A DNA stretch of 64,000 nucleotides, taken from Mesostigma viride. Lineage: Eukaryota; Streptophyta; Mesostigmatophyceae; Mesostigmatales; Mesostigmataceae. Position numbers and translations under genes: made by a program. Shown here one piece after another: positions 40,001 to 48,292 of this stretch (position 1 is the first letter of the stretch; each line of letters begins with the position of its first letter). The stretch lies in NCBI GenBank assembly GCA_009746045.1, contig RPFO01000827.1:1-64000 (forward strand), in the 5' to 3' direction. Under the pieces are notes generated by a model, which had not been told where the DNA came from, did not search any database, and was given only the letters and a program-made list of their open reading frames with translations.

Positions 40001-40780
40001 GTGCGGAAGGGCGACGATGGACAGATCCGAGCGGTCCAGTGCGTCCGGAAGGGCGTCAAGGACTACAAACTGGGCGAACACGTCCGCGTGTTGTGGCAGG
40101 GCGCGTGGCGGCGCGCGACGATCGAACGATTGCCCGAGGCGAACAAGAACACGCGCACGCCGTCCAAGACCAAGGTCACGAACAGCCCCTGGTTCACCGT
40201 GTCCCTCTCGGACACGAACGAGTCCGTGCGCGTCATGATCTCGAAGATCCGGCCGTCCAAGGGGAAGATCCGCAAATTGATGGCCAAGCACGAGCGAATG
40301 GTCGAAGAGATCGAGGCGCGCAATCGGGACGTGATCGCGAAACGGGTCGCGGAATGGACGGCGCAGCGCCGCCGCGCGACGGACCTGCGCGCCGACCTGC
40401 GAATGTCTCGCGCGTTCACCTCCGCGGAGGCGCTCGACGCCGTCCGAGTGGCCGCGCGGAGGATGGAGAAACACGAAGACGCGGTGCGCGAGTCGATCGC
40501 GCCCGCGTTACGGGCGTGGAGCGCGTCGAACGCGGCCGAGACGCCGGGGGCTACTCGACGCGCCGCGGCTCTCCGTCCCGATCCGGCGCTGACGAGGTCG
40601 CGGACCGCTCGCGGCGGAGTCGGTCTCCCAGGTGGCGGCGGTACCACATCCGGCGCCGTTCCTTCCGCGACGGGCGCGGCAGGGGCGGCGGGTCCGTCTG
40701 CATCCCCGACTCCGGCGCCGCCGCCGGTTCCGAGACGCGAGATGGCTCGGCTGCCTCGAGTGTACGCGTCTTTCTACTGA
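37058..40780 (+). CDS. giant Tc1/mariner/IS630-like DDE protein with HTH and Tudor-like tail
   Basis: MEDDADEVAARPIAP starts the frame. An N-terminal helix-turn-helix (RKEKLYQIAERFGVDRKTAR, 37160-37230) precedes a DDE core. D1 lies in CVFVDEFSVVMNAVPTRGWG (Asp codon 37731) and continues into KKGEMPYVRKREQTDTRTTV. D2 is the Asp of VIMDGAAIHARP (39269). The third acid is the Glu of YTPPYSPEFNPIELAFNPGK (39545), the IS630/Tc1/mariner hallmark. Spacing is extraordinary: about 513 residues between D1 and D2 and about 91 between D2 and E, against roughly 90 and 34-41 normally. A small SH3/Tudor-like module (KLGEHVRVLWQGAWRRATIE) and a long helical, Ala/Pro-rich tail follow. Coding shifts frame near 37300 (to MARRTIDEDTGKYTSERRL) and back near 37775, so two compensating indels interrupt the HTH-D1 region. 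No flanking TIRs seen. Base composition matches viral genes. Probable integrase/transposase-derived viral protein. Confidence 0.7.
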   Translation: MEDDADEVAARPIAPIRQGTSHPLHVRKLIAMAVHTRKERKEKLYQIAERFGVDRKTARVYHRLWVDDGKPDYADEGDPTVRVAADGPADDRRGHGEVHERAQTHARRAEVRHGGEVAPGRGQDRGDPDGRADVHGVRHRGVHEPQRRGRPGVDEDAVRGTEGAVRRRSGFGRSGRPGGAEDGRPDVQEDRVRLQGPGREERGRQEEGVRRDPEAPVRGGLRVRGRVQRRHERGAHEGVGKKGEMPYVRKREQTDTRTTVIAAMRWPSENRENMNLPPAMFLRIFPPIPSRISNNYPALNAVQDRDAERLRSEMWWEGLGFVMGDWCKKKDGGRDRVRLASLRAPIEAMARRGEALYDWITNGAASFPFGMDAEVSNSVLPTEFWDFPADGSKERLVKDSFARSAMWADYWNHLPGHPIADLVEHTDDRKEKVTFVLRLAAHDYFLWAHVRMHNYMVDGAQFGERPPLGASWLASGDASLIVAKVLEGTRTRAENSLLKYDDTKGTFDDQDDSEESISKMLGELHGLFRNSDYETIFFSLFETVTADHERKFTHLHNLFFKETSVFYSRDYVDGYKNRNTTYDFLLAREIYKNLNLAFKRDGAANQSLGKWEIAAHVWKMVHTYGGDKDRLIDPTLDSVRLASVAETGVPYTFGDRGEEDAFFNGDFYPDKFAQYLRDNERVQIKQTRAQVSRMSFARSQMRERYIGAAPMSVDGWLFKEFLKNLPDSFVVDKTVIMDGAAIHARPTDGEIRLNSKLPDALSVFPESELSPLAQLLRRRGGGDGVLLPPTKETFFEYGLDAQNRRVVRGLARRPALLYTPPYSPEFNPIELAFNPGKKFIRREVARHTRTRWNLSIAIINALNVLTRPHAIKNYMLCSGYRSKAIGVTPSLSRTIVTEPDDAANPNANDAFYTNVRTKRTGACLGKMAEGKYPDPSKPPSRALTTVVRADEKKDFERDETTYFCPAANPVAPGAEYFTKYDVRKGDDGQIRAVQCVRKGVKDYKLGEHVRVLWQGAWRRATIERLPEANKNTRTPSKTKVTNSPWFTVSLSDTNESVRVMISKIRPSKGKIRKLMAKHERMVEEIEARNRDVIAKRVAEWTAQRRRATDLRADLRMSRAFTSAEALDAVRVAARRMEKHEDAVRESIAPALRAWSASNAAETPGATRRAAALRPDPALTRSRTARGGVGLPGGGGTTSGAVPSATGAAGAAGPSASPTPAPPPVPRREMARLPRVYASFY

Positions 40781-40850
40781 CGAGGATCGCGCACGGGAGC
40801 AGGAGGGAGTAGAACGTCACGAGCGTGAGCGCGAGGACGAACGTGATCAT
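40551..40850 (-). CDS. small membrane protein overlapping the DDE gene tail
   Basis: A 99-residue frame from ATG 40850 (MITFVLALTLVTFYSLLLPC). A clear N-terminal transmembrane helix is followed by a Ser/Pro-rich linker and a basic segment (RPSRKERRRMWYRRHLGD). It is antisense to the low-complexity Ala/Pro tail of the DDE frame. The amphipathic and charged pattern looks more gene-like than the sense frame in this stretch. If real, the DDE protein either overlaps it or ends earlier through a frameshift. Confidence 0.45.
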   Translation of the reverse strand: MITFVLALTLVTFYSLLLPCAILVSRKTRTLEAAEPSRVSEPAAAPESGMQTDPPPLPRPSRKERRRMWYRRHLGDRLRRERSATSSAPDRDGEPRRVE

Positions 40851-40959
40851 CGCGAAACGCGGGTTCTTCGAGAATGCGGGAGATTCGAAATGCGTCCCGC
40901 TGACCGCGCGTCGAAAAAAAATATGTGTCCGTACGTGTATATCTCACCGTCCGAACGCC

Positions 40960-41289
40960 ATGCCAGTGGGTAGCCGCCGCCAAGTTCTGAACGGGACCGT
41001 CGATCGCACGAGCGGAGGGTTGGATCGCAGCGATCTCACCGTAAACAAGCGCAACCGCATCGTCTCCAGGAAGAAGATCACGCAGGGGAGGAAGCAGTTC
41101 AAGAACGTGTCCGATTGGAACAAGCTCGTGACGTACATCAACGATCACACGGGCAAGAATCTGCGGGATTCCATGATGCACGCGAAGAGGATGACGGCCA
41201 GCGAGCTGAGCCGGCGCAGGCTGTCCGCGACGCCCGCGAACAAGCGCAAAGTGTGGCCGTACCTCATCGATCAGATGAAGCGAGGATAG
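40960..41289 (+). CDS. small basic conserved-type viral protein
   Basis: A 109-residue protein (MPVGSRRQVLNGTVDRTSGG), with GTATATC about 18 bases upstream. Its core, GLDRSDLTVNKRNRIVSRKK, then GRKQFKNVSDWNKLVTYIND, follows the LxKxDLxxNKxGxxVSKKxS...W pattern I know from small proteins of many large algal and amoebal DNA viruses. Strongly basic overall (RMTASELSRRRLSATPANKR), probably DNA-binding or a virion core component. Confidence 0.6.
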   Translation: MPVGSRRQVLNGTVDRTSGGLDRSDLTVNKRNRIVSRKKITQGRKQFKNVSDWNKLVTYINDHTGKNLRDSMMHAKRMTASELSRRRLSATPANKRKVWPYLIDQMKRG

Positions 41290-41436
41290 ATCGGTAGAAG
41301 GGTTTCTCAGTTACGACTCATCTTATTCGTTAGATAGCGCGATCCCTCGGCGTACCTTTCCGTGGTAAATAATGCAATATAATACGAATTCCGTCTTTTT
41401 TCTCGCGAGACCTTGTATATCCCTGACAGTGTGTCC

Positions 41437-41655
41437 ATGCAGTACGCGAACCCGATCGCGGTATTGTTGTTACTCTTCATATTGGCGTCCACCGTGGCCG
41501 AGACCGGGCGGGTGCGAGCGTACCTGGAGACGTCGCGGTCGCTCCCCTTGACCAGGTGGATGGTGCGCAGGGTCGTGCCGTACCCCGCGTTCGTCATGAA
41601 CCATTCGGAGATGGCCGTCCGGCCTCCCGAAGACGTCGGGGTCGGCGGGTCGTAG
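41437..41655 (+). CDS. short single-pass membrane protein
   Basis: A 72-residue protein from ATG 41437 (MQYANPIAVLLLLFILASTV), with TTGTATATCCC about 14 bases upstream. An N-terminal transmembrane helix is followed by a polar, basic segment (SLPLTRWMVRRVVPYPAFVM) and an acidic end. It belongs to the short membrane protein class typical of giant virions. Confidence 0.5.
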   Translation: MQYANPIAVLLLLFILASTVAETGRVRAYLETSRSLPLTRWMVRRVVPYPAFVMNHSEMAVRPPEDVGVGGS

Positions 41656-41678
41656 GTCCGTTATTTTTCGCCGTTTAC

Positions 41679-42035
41679 ATGTACTACACCATCGGTTCCA
41701 TGAATCCATTGCACGCGGTCGCCATCTTCGCGTCTCTCGTCGCCCTTCTCGCCCTGTTCGCCGTCCGGTACGCCGGCAATTCGGGTGTCAGGAGGGCCTT
41801 GCGAGAAAGCGCCGAGGAGCGGATGGCGGTTCTGGACGCGCAGATCGCCGACAGCGACGCGCGCGTTCGGGAACGCATCGACAGGATAGAAGCGCGGACC
41901 GGGCGGTATTGGAAGGACACGGCGAGCGCGTGGTGGGTGCACGCCATGAAGAAACAGGCCGACGGGGCGAGGGCCGAGAGGAAGGCCTTGTCGAAGAAAA
42001 CGCGAAAGGGTCTTTTCGGGTTCGCGGCGTCGTAA
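41679..42035 (+). CDS. membrane-anchored coiled-coil protein
   Basis: A 118-residue protein from ATG 41679 (MYYTIGSMNPLHAVAIFASL; Met8 is an alternative). A transmembrane helix (AIFASLVALLALFAVRYAGN) is followed by a charged coiled coil (SAEERMAVLDAQIADSDARV; ERIDRIEARTGRYWKDTASA) and a basic tail (KALSKKTRKGLFGF). It is the last viral gene before the TIR element, which begins 15 bp past its stop, so its 3' flank is disrupted. Confidence 0.55.
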   Translation: MYYTIGSMNPLHAVAIFASLVALLALFAVRYAGNSGVRRALRESAEERMAVLDAQIADSDARVRERIDRIEARTGRYWKDTASAWWVHAMKKQADGARAERKALSKKTRKGLFGFAAS

Positions 42036-42050
42036 AATTCTCCCGTGTAT

Positions 42051-42079
42051 GGGTGGTTTTACCGGATTAGGATACATTT
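42051..42079 (+). repeat. left terminal inverted repeat
   Basis: 29 bases, starting GGGTGGTTTTACCGGATT, exactly complementary to 51100-51128. Preceded by TAT. The inner motif AGGATACATTTGATGCAC follows 10 bases later. Confidence 0.85.
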
Positions 42080-42822
42080 TTTTGTCTAGGATACATTTGA
42101 TGCACTGTGCAGTTTTCAGATGTGTTTGTGGGGGTTGATTGCGCCTAGCATGCATTTTATTGAAGCAATGAGTTTCCCAAGATATACATTATATAAACTA
42201 AGACAATTGACCCATTAACGCAATGAGACAACATCAATGAGACAACATATGCCAATTGAAGGCTGCCCGCAACTTTATTCCAAGTTCATTATTATATGAT
42301 TCCAAGACCATAACTCTTCCAAGACCGTACATCTTCAAGATATAGCACTACAGACACCCACGCGGCTTCCGCGGTCATCACGCTCCTCCTCCAAGACAAC
42401 TCAACCTTACAGGACGTTGGGCCATCATACGTCCGGAATAATTGTGTCACTTATTACATAACCAAACTTTTTGAGGGATCGCCATGGTTGCATGGTTTCA
42501 ACACATGCGCCCTGCACTCATGTGCATCAAAGGTGTTGCGTAGTGCCAACTCAGTGTCAAAGAACTGATTCAATAATATTTCCCGTATGGCCATGAAGGC
42601 CCACATGAGTTAAACATGGCCGAGAGTGATTGCATCATCCTTCTTGGCGACATCGGTCTTGACGACGTCGATGGGGAAGACGGCAGCACCTGCATGTGAA
42701 CAAAAGAATCCATGAACTGTGGCATCCAAAGGCAACAACATATTAGCATCCCATTGAACACGAAGCCACGCTGACCCGGCCATCCAGCCGCCCACGCAGC
42801 CACAGAGCCAGCCAGCCACGCA

Positions 42823-43740
42823 GTGACGCACCCACCCAGCCACACATCCACGCATCCACGCACCCCGCCCCCCCCCCCCCCAGCCAACCACGCAGCCACG
42901 CAGCCACGCAGCCACGCAGCAGCGCAGCCACGCAGCCACACAGCCACGCACCCTCCTTTCCAGCCACGCAGCCACGCAGCCACGCAGCCACGCAGCCACG
43001 CAGCCACGCAGCCACGCAGCAGCGCAGCTACGCAGCCACACAGCCACGCACCCTCCTTTCCAGCCAAGCAGCCACGCAGCCACGCAGCCACGCAGCCACG
43101 CAGCAGCGCAGCCACGCAGCCACACAGCCACGCACCCTCCTTTCCAGCCACGCAGCCACGCAGCCACGCAGCAGCGCAGCCACGCAGCCACACAGCCACG
43201 CACCCTCCTTTCCAGCCAAGCAGCCACGCAGCCACGCAGCCACGCAGCCACGCAGCCACGCAGCAGCGCAGCCACGCAGCCACACAGCCACGCAGCCACG
43301 CAGCCACGCAGCAGCGCAGCCACGCAGCCACGCAGCAGCGCAGCCACGCAGCCACACAGCCACGCACCCTCCTTTCCAGCCACGCAGCCACGCAGCCACG
43401 CAGCCACGCAGCCACGCAGCCACGCAGCCACGCAGCAGCGCAGCCACGCAGCCACACAGCCACGCACCCTCCTTTCCAGCCAAGCAGCCACGCAGCCACG
43501 CAGCAGCGCAGCCACGCAGCCACACAGCCACGCACCCTCCTTTCCAGCCAAGCAGCCACGCAGCCACGCAGCCACGCAGCCACGCAGCAGCGCAGCCACG
43601 CAGCCACGCAGCCACGCAGCAGCGCAGCCACGCAGCCACGCAGCCACGCAGCCACGCAGCAGCGCAGCCACGCAGCCACACAGCCACGCACCCTCCTTTC
43701 CAGCCAAGCAGCCACGCAGTCACACAGTCACACAGTCAAA
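42823..43740. repeat. 8-bp-based minisatellite (CAGCCACG)n
   Basis: About 900 bp made of 8-base units CAGCCACG with variants CAGCAGCG and CAGCCACA. A spacer, CACCCTCCTTTCCAGCCA, interrupts them at irregular distances (about eight copies). The apparent antisense proteins of repeated GCVAAWLR and the sense protein of repeated ATQPRSHA are by-products of the repeat in all frames. Confidence 0.95.
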
Positions 43741-43802
43741 CCCCCCTACACCCCCCCCCCACACACACACCCACCCCACCCACTCAACACTACACGAATG
43801 AC

Positions 43803-43938
43803 TCACAAAGAACTGCTGCACCACCGATGATCCCTGCGGGAACTGCTCTGCTGCCGACGGTCCCTGCGAAAACTGCTGCAGTGCCGACAATGCCTGTGGA
43901 AACTGCGACATTGCCGACGCTGCCTGCGGGAACTGAAG

Positions 43939-44010
<72 letters not shown>

Positions 44011-44047
44011 AGTTGTTGCTGCAGTTGCTGCTGCAGTTGCTGCTGCA

Positions 44048-44095
<48 letters not shown>

Positions 44096-44443
44096 GCTGG
44101 ACCACTTGTTTCTGCACCTCTTGACGCAGCTGCAAACCAAGCTCTTCAACCTTCTTGCTTTGGTTCTCCATAGCTCGTTGCATCTCTCTCATCGTCTGTT
44201 CCACGCCCACCAGTACGGGGGTCGGCGGCGGAAGCGGCTGGGTACGCTCTGGCTGGGTGCGCTCTGGCTGCCGTGCAGGACCTTGCCACATCGGCCGGCG
44301 CATTGGTGGTTTGCACCGGCCAAAAAATCTACTTTCATGGCACCAGATTTCTTTCCTAGCACCCATTTTCTACAATCGTCCCCGGCATAACACAAATCAA
44401 TCAATTCGTCCATGTCATCGCTTCGGCTATCAGCATCGGGCAT
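43803..44443 (-). CDS. polyQ, coiled-coil hypothetical protein (host-type), frame uncertain
   Basis: A minus-strand frame reads PLPPPTPVLVGVEQTMREMQ, then RAMENQSKKVEELGLQLRQE and a long Gln tract encoded by CAG/CTG repeats (about 43940-44095). It ends in an Arg/Ser/Cys-rich repeat coding region. An upstream frame, MPDADSRSDDMDELIDLCYA (44443 down), looks like a better N-terminus but is in another frame, so a frameshift or intron near 44340 would be needed. It could be a host gene fragment or retroelement gag. Expression unproven. Confidence 0.3.
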
Positions 44444-44529
44444 AGTTCCCGTGGCTAGTGCCCATCATTCTTTCCACCTTGAGCGGGGCGAAGTCACGAA
44501 TTCAAGCGCGAAGTGCATTTGAATCAAGC

Positions 44530-45785
44530 GGGAACTGGGTGACACTGCTTGAAGACGTGCAGCTCCAAGGCATGCAAATGATGCAATGTATGAAAGATAC
44601 GATACGCAAAGTTCAGGTGTTCAGGTGAAGCCGTGAAGACGTGGTGAAGACAGGTGAAGACGCGGTGAAGACGTGAAGACGTGAAGACGTGAAGACGTGA
44701 AGACGTGAAGACACGATACGGCAAGTTCAGGTGAAGTTCAGGTGTTCAGGTGAAGCCGTGAAGACGTGAAGCCGTGAAGCCGTGAAGACGTGGTGAAGAC
44801 AGGTGAAGACGCGGTGAAGACGTGAAGACGTGAAGACGTGAAGACGTGAAGACGTGAAGACACGATACGGCAAGTTCAGGTGAAGTTCAGGTGTTCAGGT
44901 GAAGCCGTGAAGACGTGAAGCCGTGAAGCCTGAAGACGTGGTGAAGACAGGTGAAGACGCGGTGAAGACGTGAAGACGTGAAGACGTGAAGACGTGAAGA
45001 CGTGAAGACACGATACGGCAAGTTCAGGTGAAGTTCAGGTGTTCAGGTGAAGCCGTGAAGCCGTGAAGACGCGAAGACGTGAAGACGTGGTGAAGACAGG
45101 TGAAGACGCGGTGAAGACGTGAAGACGTGAAGACGTGAAGACGTGAAGACGTGAAGACACGATACGGCAAGTTCAGGTGAAGTTCAGGTGTTCAGGTGAA
45201 GCCGTGAAGCCGTGAAGACGTGAAGCCGTGAAGACGTGGTGAAGACAGGTGAAGACGCGGTGAAGACGTGAAGACGTGAAGACGTGAAGACGTGAAGACG
45301 TGAAGACACGATACGGCAAGTTCAGGTGAAGTTCAGGTGTTCAGGTGAAGCCGTGAAGACGTGAAGACGCGAAGACGTGAAGACGTGAAGACGTGAAGAC
45401 ACGATACGGCAAGTTCAGGTGAAGTTCAGGTGTTCAGGTGAAGCCGTGAAGCCGTGAAGCCGTGAAGCCTGAAGACGTGGTGAAGACAGGTGAAGACGCG
45501 GTGAAGACGTGAAGACGTGAAGACGTGAAGACGTGAAGACGTGAAGACACGATACGGCAAGTTCAGGTGAAGTTCAGGTGTTCAGGTGAAGCCGTGAAGC
45601 CGTGAAGACGTGAAGCCGTGAAGACGTGGTGAAGACAGGTGAAGACGCGGTGAAGACGTGAAGACGTGAAGACGTGCATGCAAGGTATCAAAGATACGAT
45701 ACGCCGCAAGTTCAGGTGAAGTCGTGAAGACGTGAAGACGTGAAGACGTGAAGACGTGAAGACGTGAAGACGTGAAGACCAGGAC
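44530..45785. repeat. minisatellite with 148-149-bp higher-order repeat
   Basis: The basic unit is 8 bp, GTGAAGAC, with GTGAAGCC variants. It is organised into higher-order units marked by CACGATACGGCAAGTTCAGG at 44712, 44861, 45009, 45158, 45307, 45400 and 45548. Spacings are 149, 148, 149, 149, 93 and 148 bp; the 93-bp unit has an internal deletion. No coding potential. Confidence 0.95.
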
Positions 45786-45884
45786 TGTCACGTGAAGACT
45801 GGGACGTGAAGGCAAGTTGCAGCACTCGGCCGCTGCAGTCGCACGCAGGTAGAAACGAGTATTGCTGCTTGAATCTGTCAAGAC

Positions 45885-46170
45885 CCCATCGAATGTAAAA
45901 CAGGTTTTTCGTAAAGAAATCCGATTTGTGGGCGGGCTTTACATATTGCTTCTGTCCAAGCACTACCGGATGTAAAACAGTATACTTCTTGAAGAAATAA
46001 GTTGGGGCTTTGTTGGGCGTCACATTTGACCGGTGGGCGGAGTTTCCTGCTTCTGTGAAGGCGCCATCGAATGTAGATCAGTAGATTTTCTAAAGAAATC
46101 TGAGTTGTGGGCGGGGCCTTTATTGCTTGTGTCCATCCACCACCGGATGTAGAACAGTAGACTTATTGAA
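45885..46170. repeat. degenerate tandem repeat of about 90 bp
   Basis: Three diverged copies share CGGATGTARAACAGTA, a CTTGAAGAAAT-like block, GTGGGCGG(GG) and TGCTTCTGTCCA. Starts are near 45893, 45972 and 46074, with the beginning of a fourth at about 46147. Not coding. Confidence 0.6.
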
Positions 46171-46312
46171 GGTGAATCACGATACAACAGCTGTAGTTGA
46201 CAACATCATGACCGGCACATCTTTCCCCCACCGCTGCTCAACCCGGTCCCCCCCAAACTCCTCCACACTTGCCCACCTTTCCACCCTCCTCCACGGCCCG
46301 TTGTGTTTGCAG

Positions 46313-47088
46313 GCGTTGGCACAAAGGGAGGAGGCCGTGCGAGCCGGGAAACTCACGGTATGGTTTGATTTCTAGTTTTGTATTAGGACCCTAGGGTAGC
46401 TATGTTATATAGGCATGTCTGACAGCATAGCTCACCATTTCATTACCATGGGATGCTGAGCATACCATTTCCAGAGAGGTAAGTCAGTCACTCTTCGCAG
46501 TTGACAAGTCAGAGAAAGCAATCAAGTGCAGCGTTCACAACTCTTGCCGCTCGTAACCTTTTGTCTGCCCGGTTTGGCAGCTCCCTGTCTTTGCTTTCTC
46601 TCGTATTTCTTTCTTTTGTCTCTTTTCTACATCTTTCTTTGCTAATTCTTGAATATATGATGCTATTGTAGCATCCTTCTAGCGCGGATCGCTCTTAATA
46701 TCCTTCTCGCGCACGTTTCCTCGCTTTTTCTCATGTAAGAGCGTCTTCCCTGCCCATGCAGCGTGTACCTGGTGTGTGTGGCTCTGCCTTGCCAATCACA
46801 ACTGACCGACATGCTGGTCAGGCACTGCAGGTCGTTGCCCTTGCGTGTGTGAACCTGCTGTTTTGGCTGTTCCCATGGCCGCTGCGTGTGTCCGTGAATG
46901 ATACCATGGGAGGGAGACTTCTCCCATGGGTCCCCTTCGCTGACACTCGTGATGTAGGTTCGCGTCGACTTGTTTCTCTCACTGTGCCCATATTGGCCTC
47001 GCACGGCTTTGTCTCTCATTCCTTGTTTGCATGCGGCGGCGTGTAGACCATCATCTTCATCCGAGACCGCAACAGCAAGGGCCAGGAG
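46313..47088 (+). pseudogene. two spliced exons resembling cilia/flagella protein CFAP299
   Basis: Exon A, 46313-46357, is preceded by TTGTGTTTGCAG and followed by GTATGG; it reads ALAQREEAVRAGKLT. Exon B, 47047-47088, is preceded by GCGTGTAG and followed by GTGAGT; it reads TIIFIRDRNSKGQE. Both have consensus splice sites, compatible phase (both are whole codons) and a 689-bp intron. Together they match, from memory, the conserved core of CFAP299 (C4orf22), a protein associated with motile cilia, where a REE..xGKL block runs directly into IFIRDRNSxGQE. The expected next block (SGYIDYAHR) was not found downstream, nor earlier exons upstream, so this is a captured fragment. It points to a flagellated eukaryotic host. 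Confidence 0.6.
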
Positions 47089-47269
47089 GTGAGTAATTGC
47101 TGAGGGCATGGCTCCTATCCCTTGATGAGTCTAGCGCCATGTACCACCCTCTATGCCTGCATATAGGTGACGCATTGAAAATGCAAGCATCTTACTAGAA
47201 GTAGCACGGGCCTCCGAGGTGAGATTTTGCGCAGGCCTCATGATCCCAATGGACCTGCGAAGCGCATGG

Positions 47270-48290
47270 CGCGCATGGGCGGCCGGCCGGCGCAGCTGGC
47301 ATGCGGCGGGGCGGGGCTGTCGACGGGCGGCGGGGCAGGGCCGTCGGCGCGCGGGGGGCCAGCGGCGCTGCCGGTGCGCGCGGGCGGCGGGCCGGCGCAC
47401 CTGGCATGCGGCGGGGCAGGGCTGTCGACGGGCGGCGGGGCGGGGCAGTCGACGGGCGGCGGGGCAGGGCCAGCGGCGCTGCCGGCGCGCGTGGGCAGCG
47501 GGCCGGCGCAGCTGGCATGCGGCGGGGCGGGGCTGTCGACGGGCGGCGGGGCAGGGCTGTCGACGGGCGGCGGGGCAGGGCCGTCGGCGCGCGGGGGGCC
47601 AGCGGCGCTGCCGGCGCGCGCGGGCGGCGGGCCGGCGCACCTGGCATGCGGTGGGTCGGGGCTGTCGACGGGCGGCGGGGCGGGGCAGTCGACGGGCGGC
47701 GGGGCAGGGCCGTCAGCGCGCGGGGGCCAGCGGCGCTGCCGGCGCGCGTGGGCGGCGGGCCGGCGCAGCTGGCATGCGGCGGGGCGGGGCAGTCGACGGG
47801 CGGCGGGGCGGGGCAGCCGGTGCGCGGCGGGGCGGCGCCGTCGGCGGGCGGCGAGGTGGCGCAGCCAGCGCGCAGCGAGGTGGCAGCGGCGGCGCAGCCT
47901 GCATGCGGCGGGGCAGGGCTGTCGACGGGCGGCGGGGCGGGGCAGTCGACGGGCGGCGGGGCAGGGCCGTCGGCGCGCGGGGGGCCAGCGGCGCTGCCGG
48001 CGCGCATGGGCGGCGGGCCGGCGCAGCTGGCATGCGGCGGGGCGGGGCTGTCAACGGGCGGCGGGGCAGGGCCGTCGGCGCGCGGGGGGCCAACGGCGCT
48101 GCCGGCGCGCGTGGGCGGCGGGCCGGCGCAGCTGGCATGCGGCGGGGCGGGGCAGCCTGTCGACGGGCTACGGGGCGGGGCAGCCGGCGCGCGGCGGGCC
48201 GGCGGCGCAGCCGGCGGCGGCGGAGCGGCGGAGCGGCGGAGCGGCGGAGCGGCGGAGCGGCACAGCCGGTGCCTGAAAAACGCGGTCGCT
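47270..48290. repeat. GC-rich minisatellite with sphinx-like GGCGGCGGGG units
   Basis: Tandem units combine CTGGCATGCGGCGGGGCGGG, GCTGTCGACGGGCGGCGGGG and CAGGGCCGTCGGCGCGCGGG, with GCCAGCGGCGCTGCCGGCGC as spacer. The block period is about 120-240 bp, and at least six partial copies are present. All six frames stay open over long distances, which is why long Ala/Gly/Arg frames appear. None is supported as a gene. Confidence 0.9.
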
Positions 48291-48292
48291 CA

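Noticed and set aside
37637..40812. 900-codon frames antisense or out of frame to the DDE protein
   Set aside because: They mirror its codons. Only the plus-strand frame carries the HTH and DDE motifs.
42570..43830. Long frames on both strands reading repeated GCVAAWLRG or ATQPRSHA
   Set aside because: All frames are open because the DNA is an 8-bp-based tandem array. No start context, no non-repeat domain.
42823..45785. CRISPR array
   Set aside because: The repeats are contiguous tandem units without unique spacers.
47131..48290. Several 200-490-codon Ala/Gly/Arg frames
   Set aside because: Created by the GC-rich minisatellite in all frames. Only the part after ATG 48293 reads like real protein.
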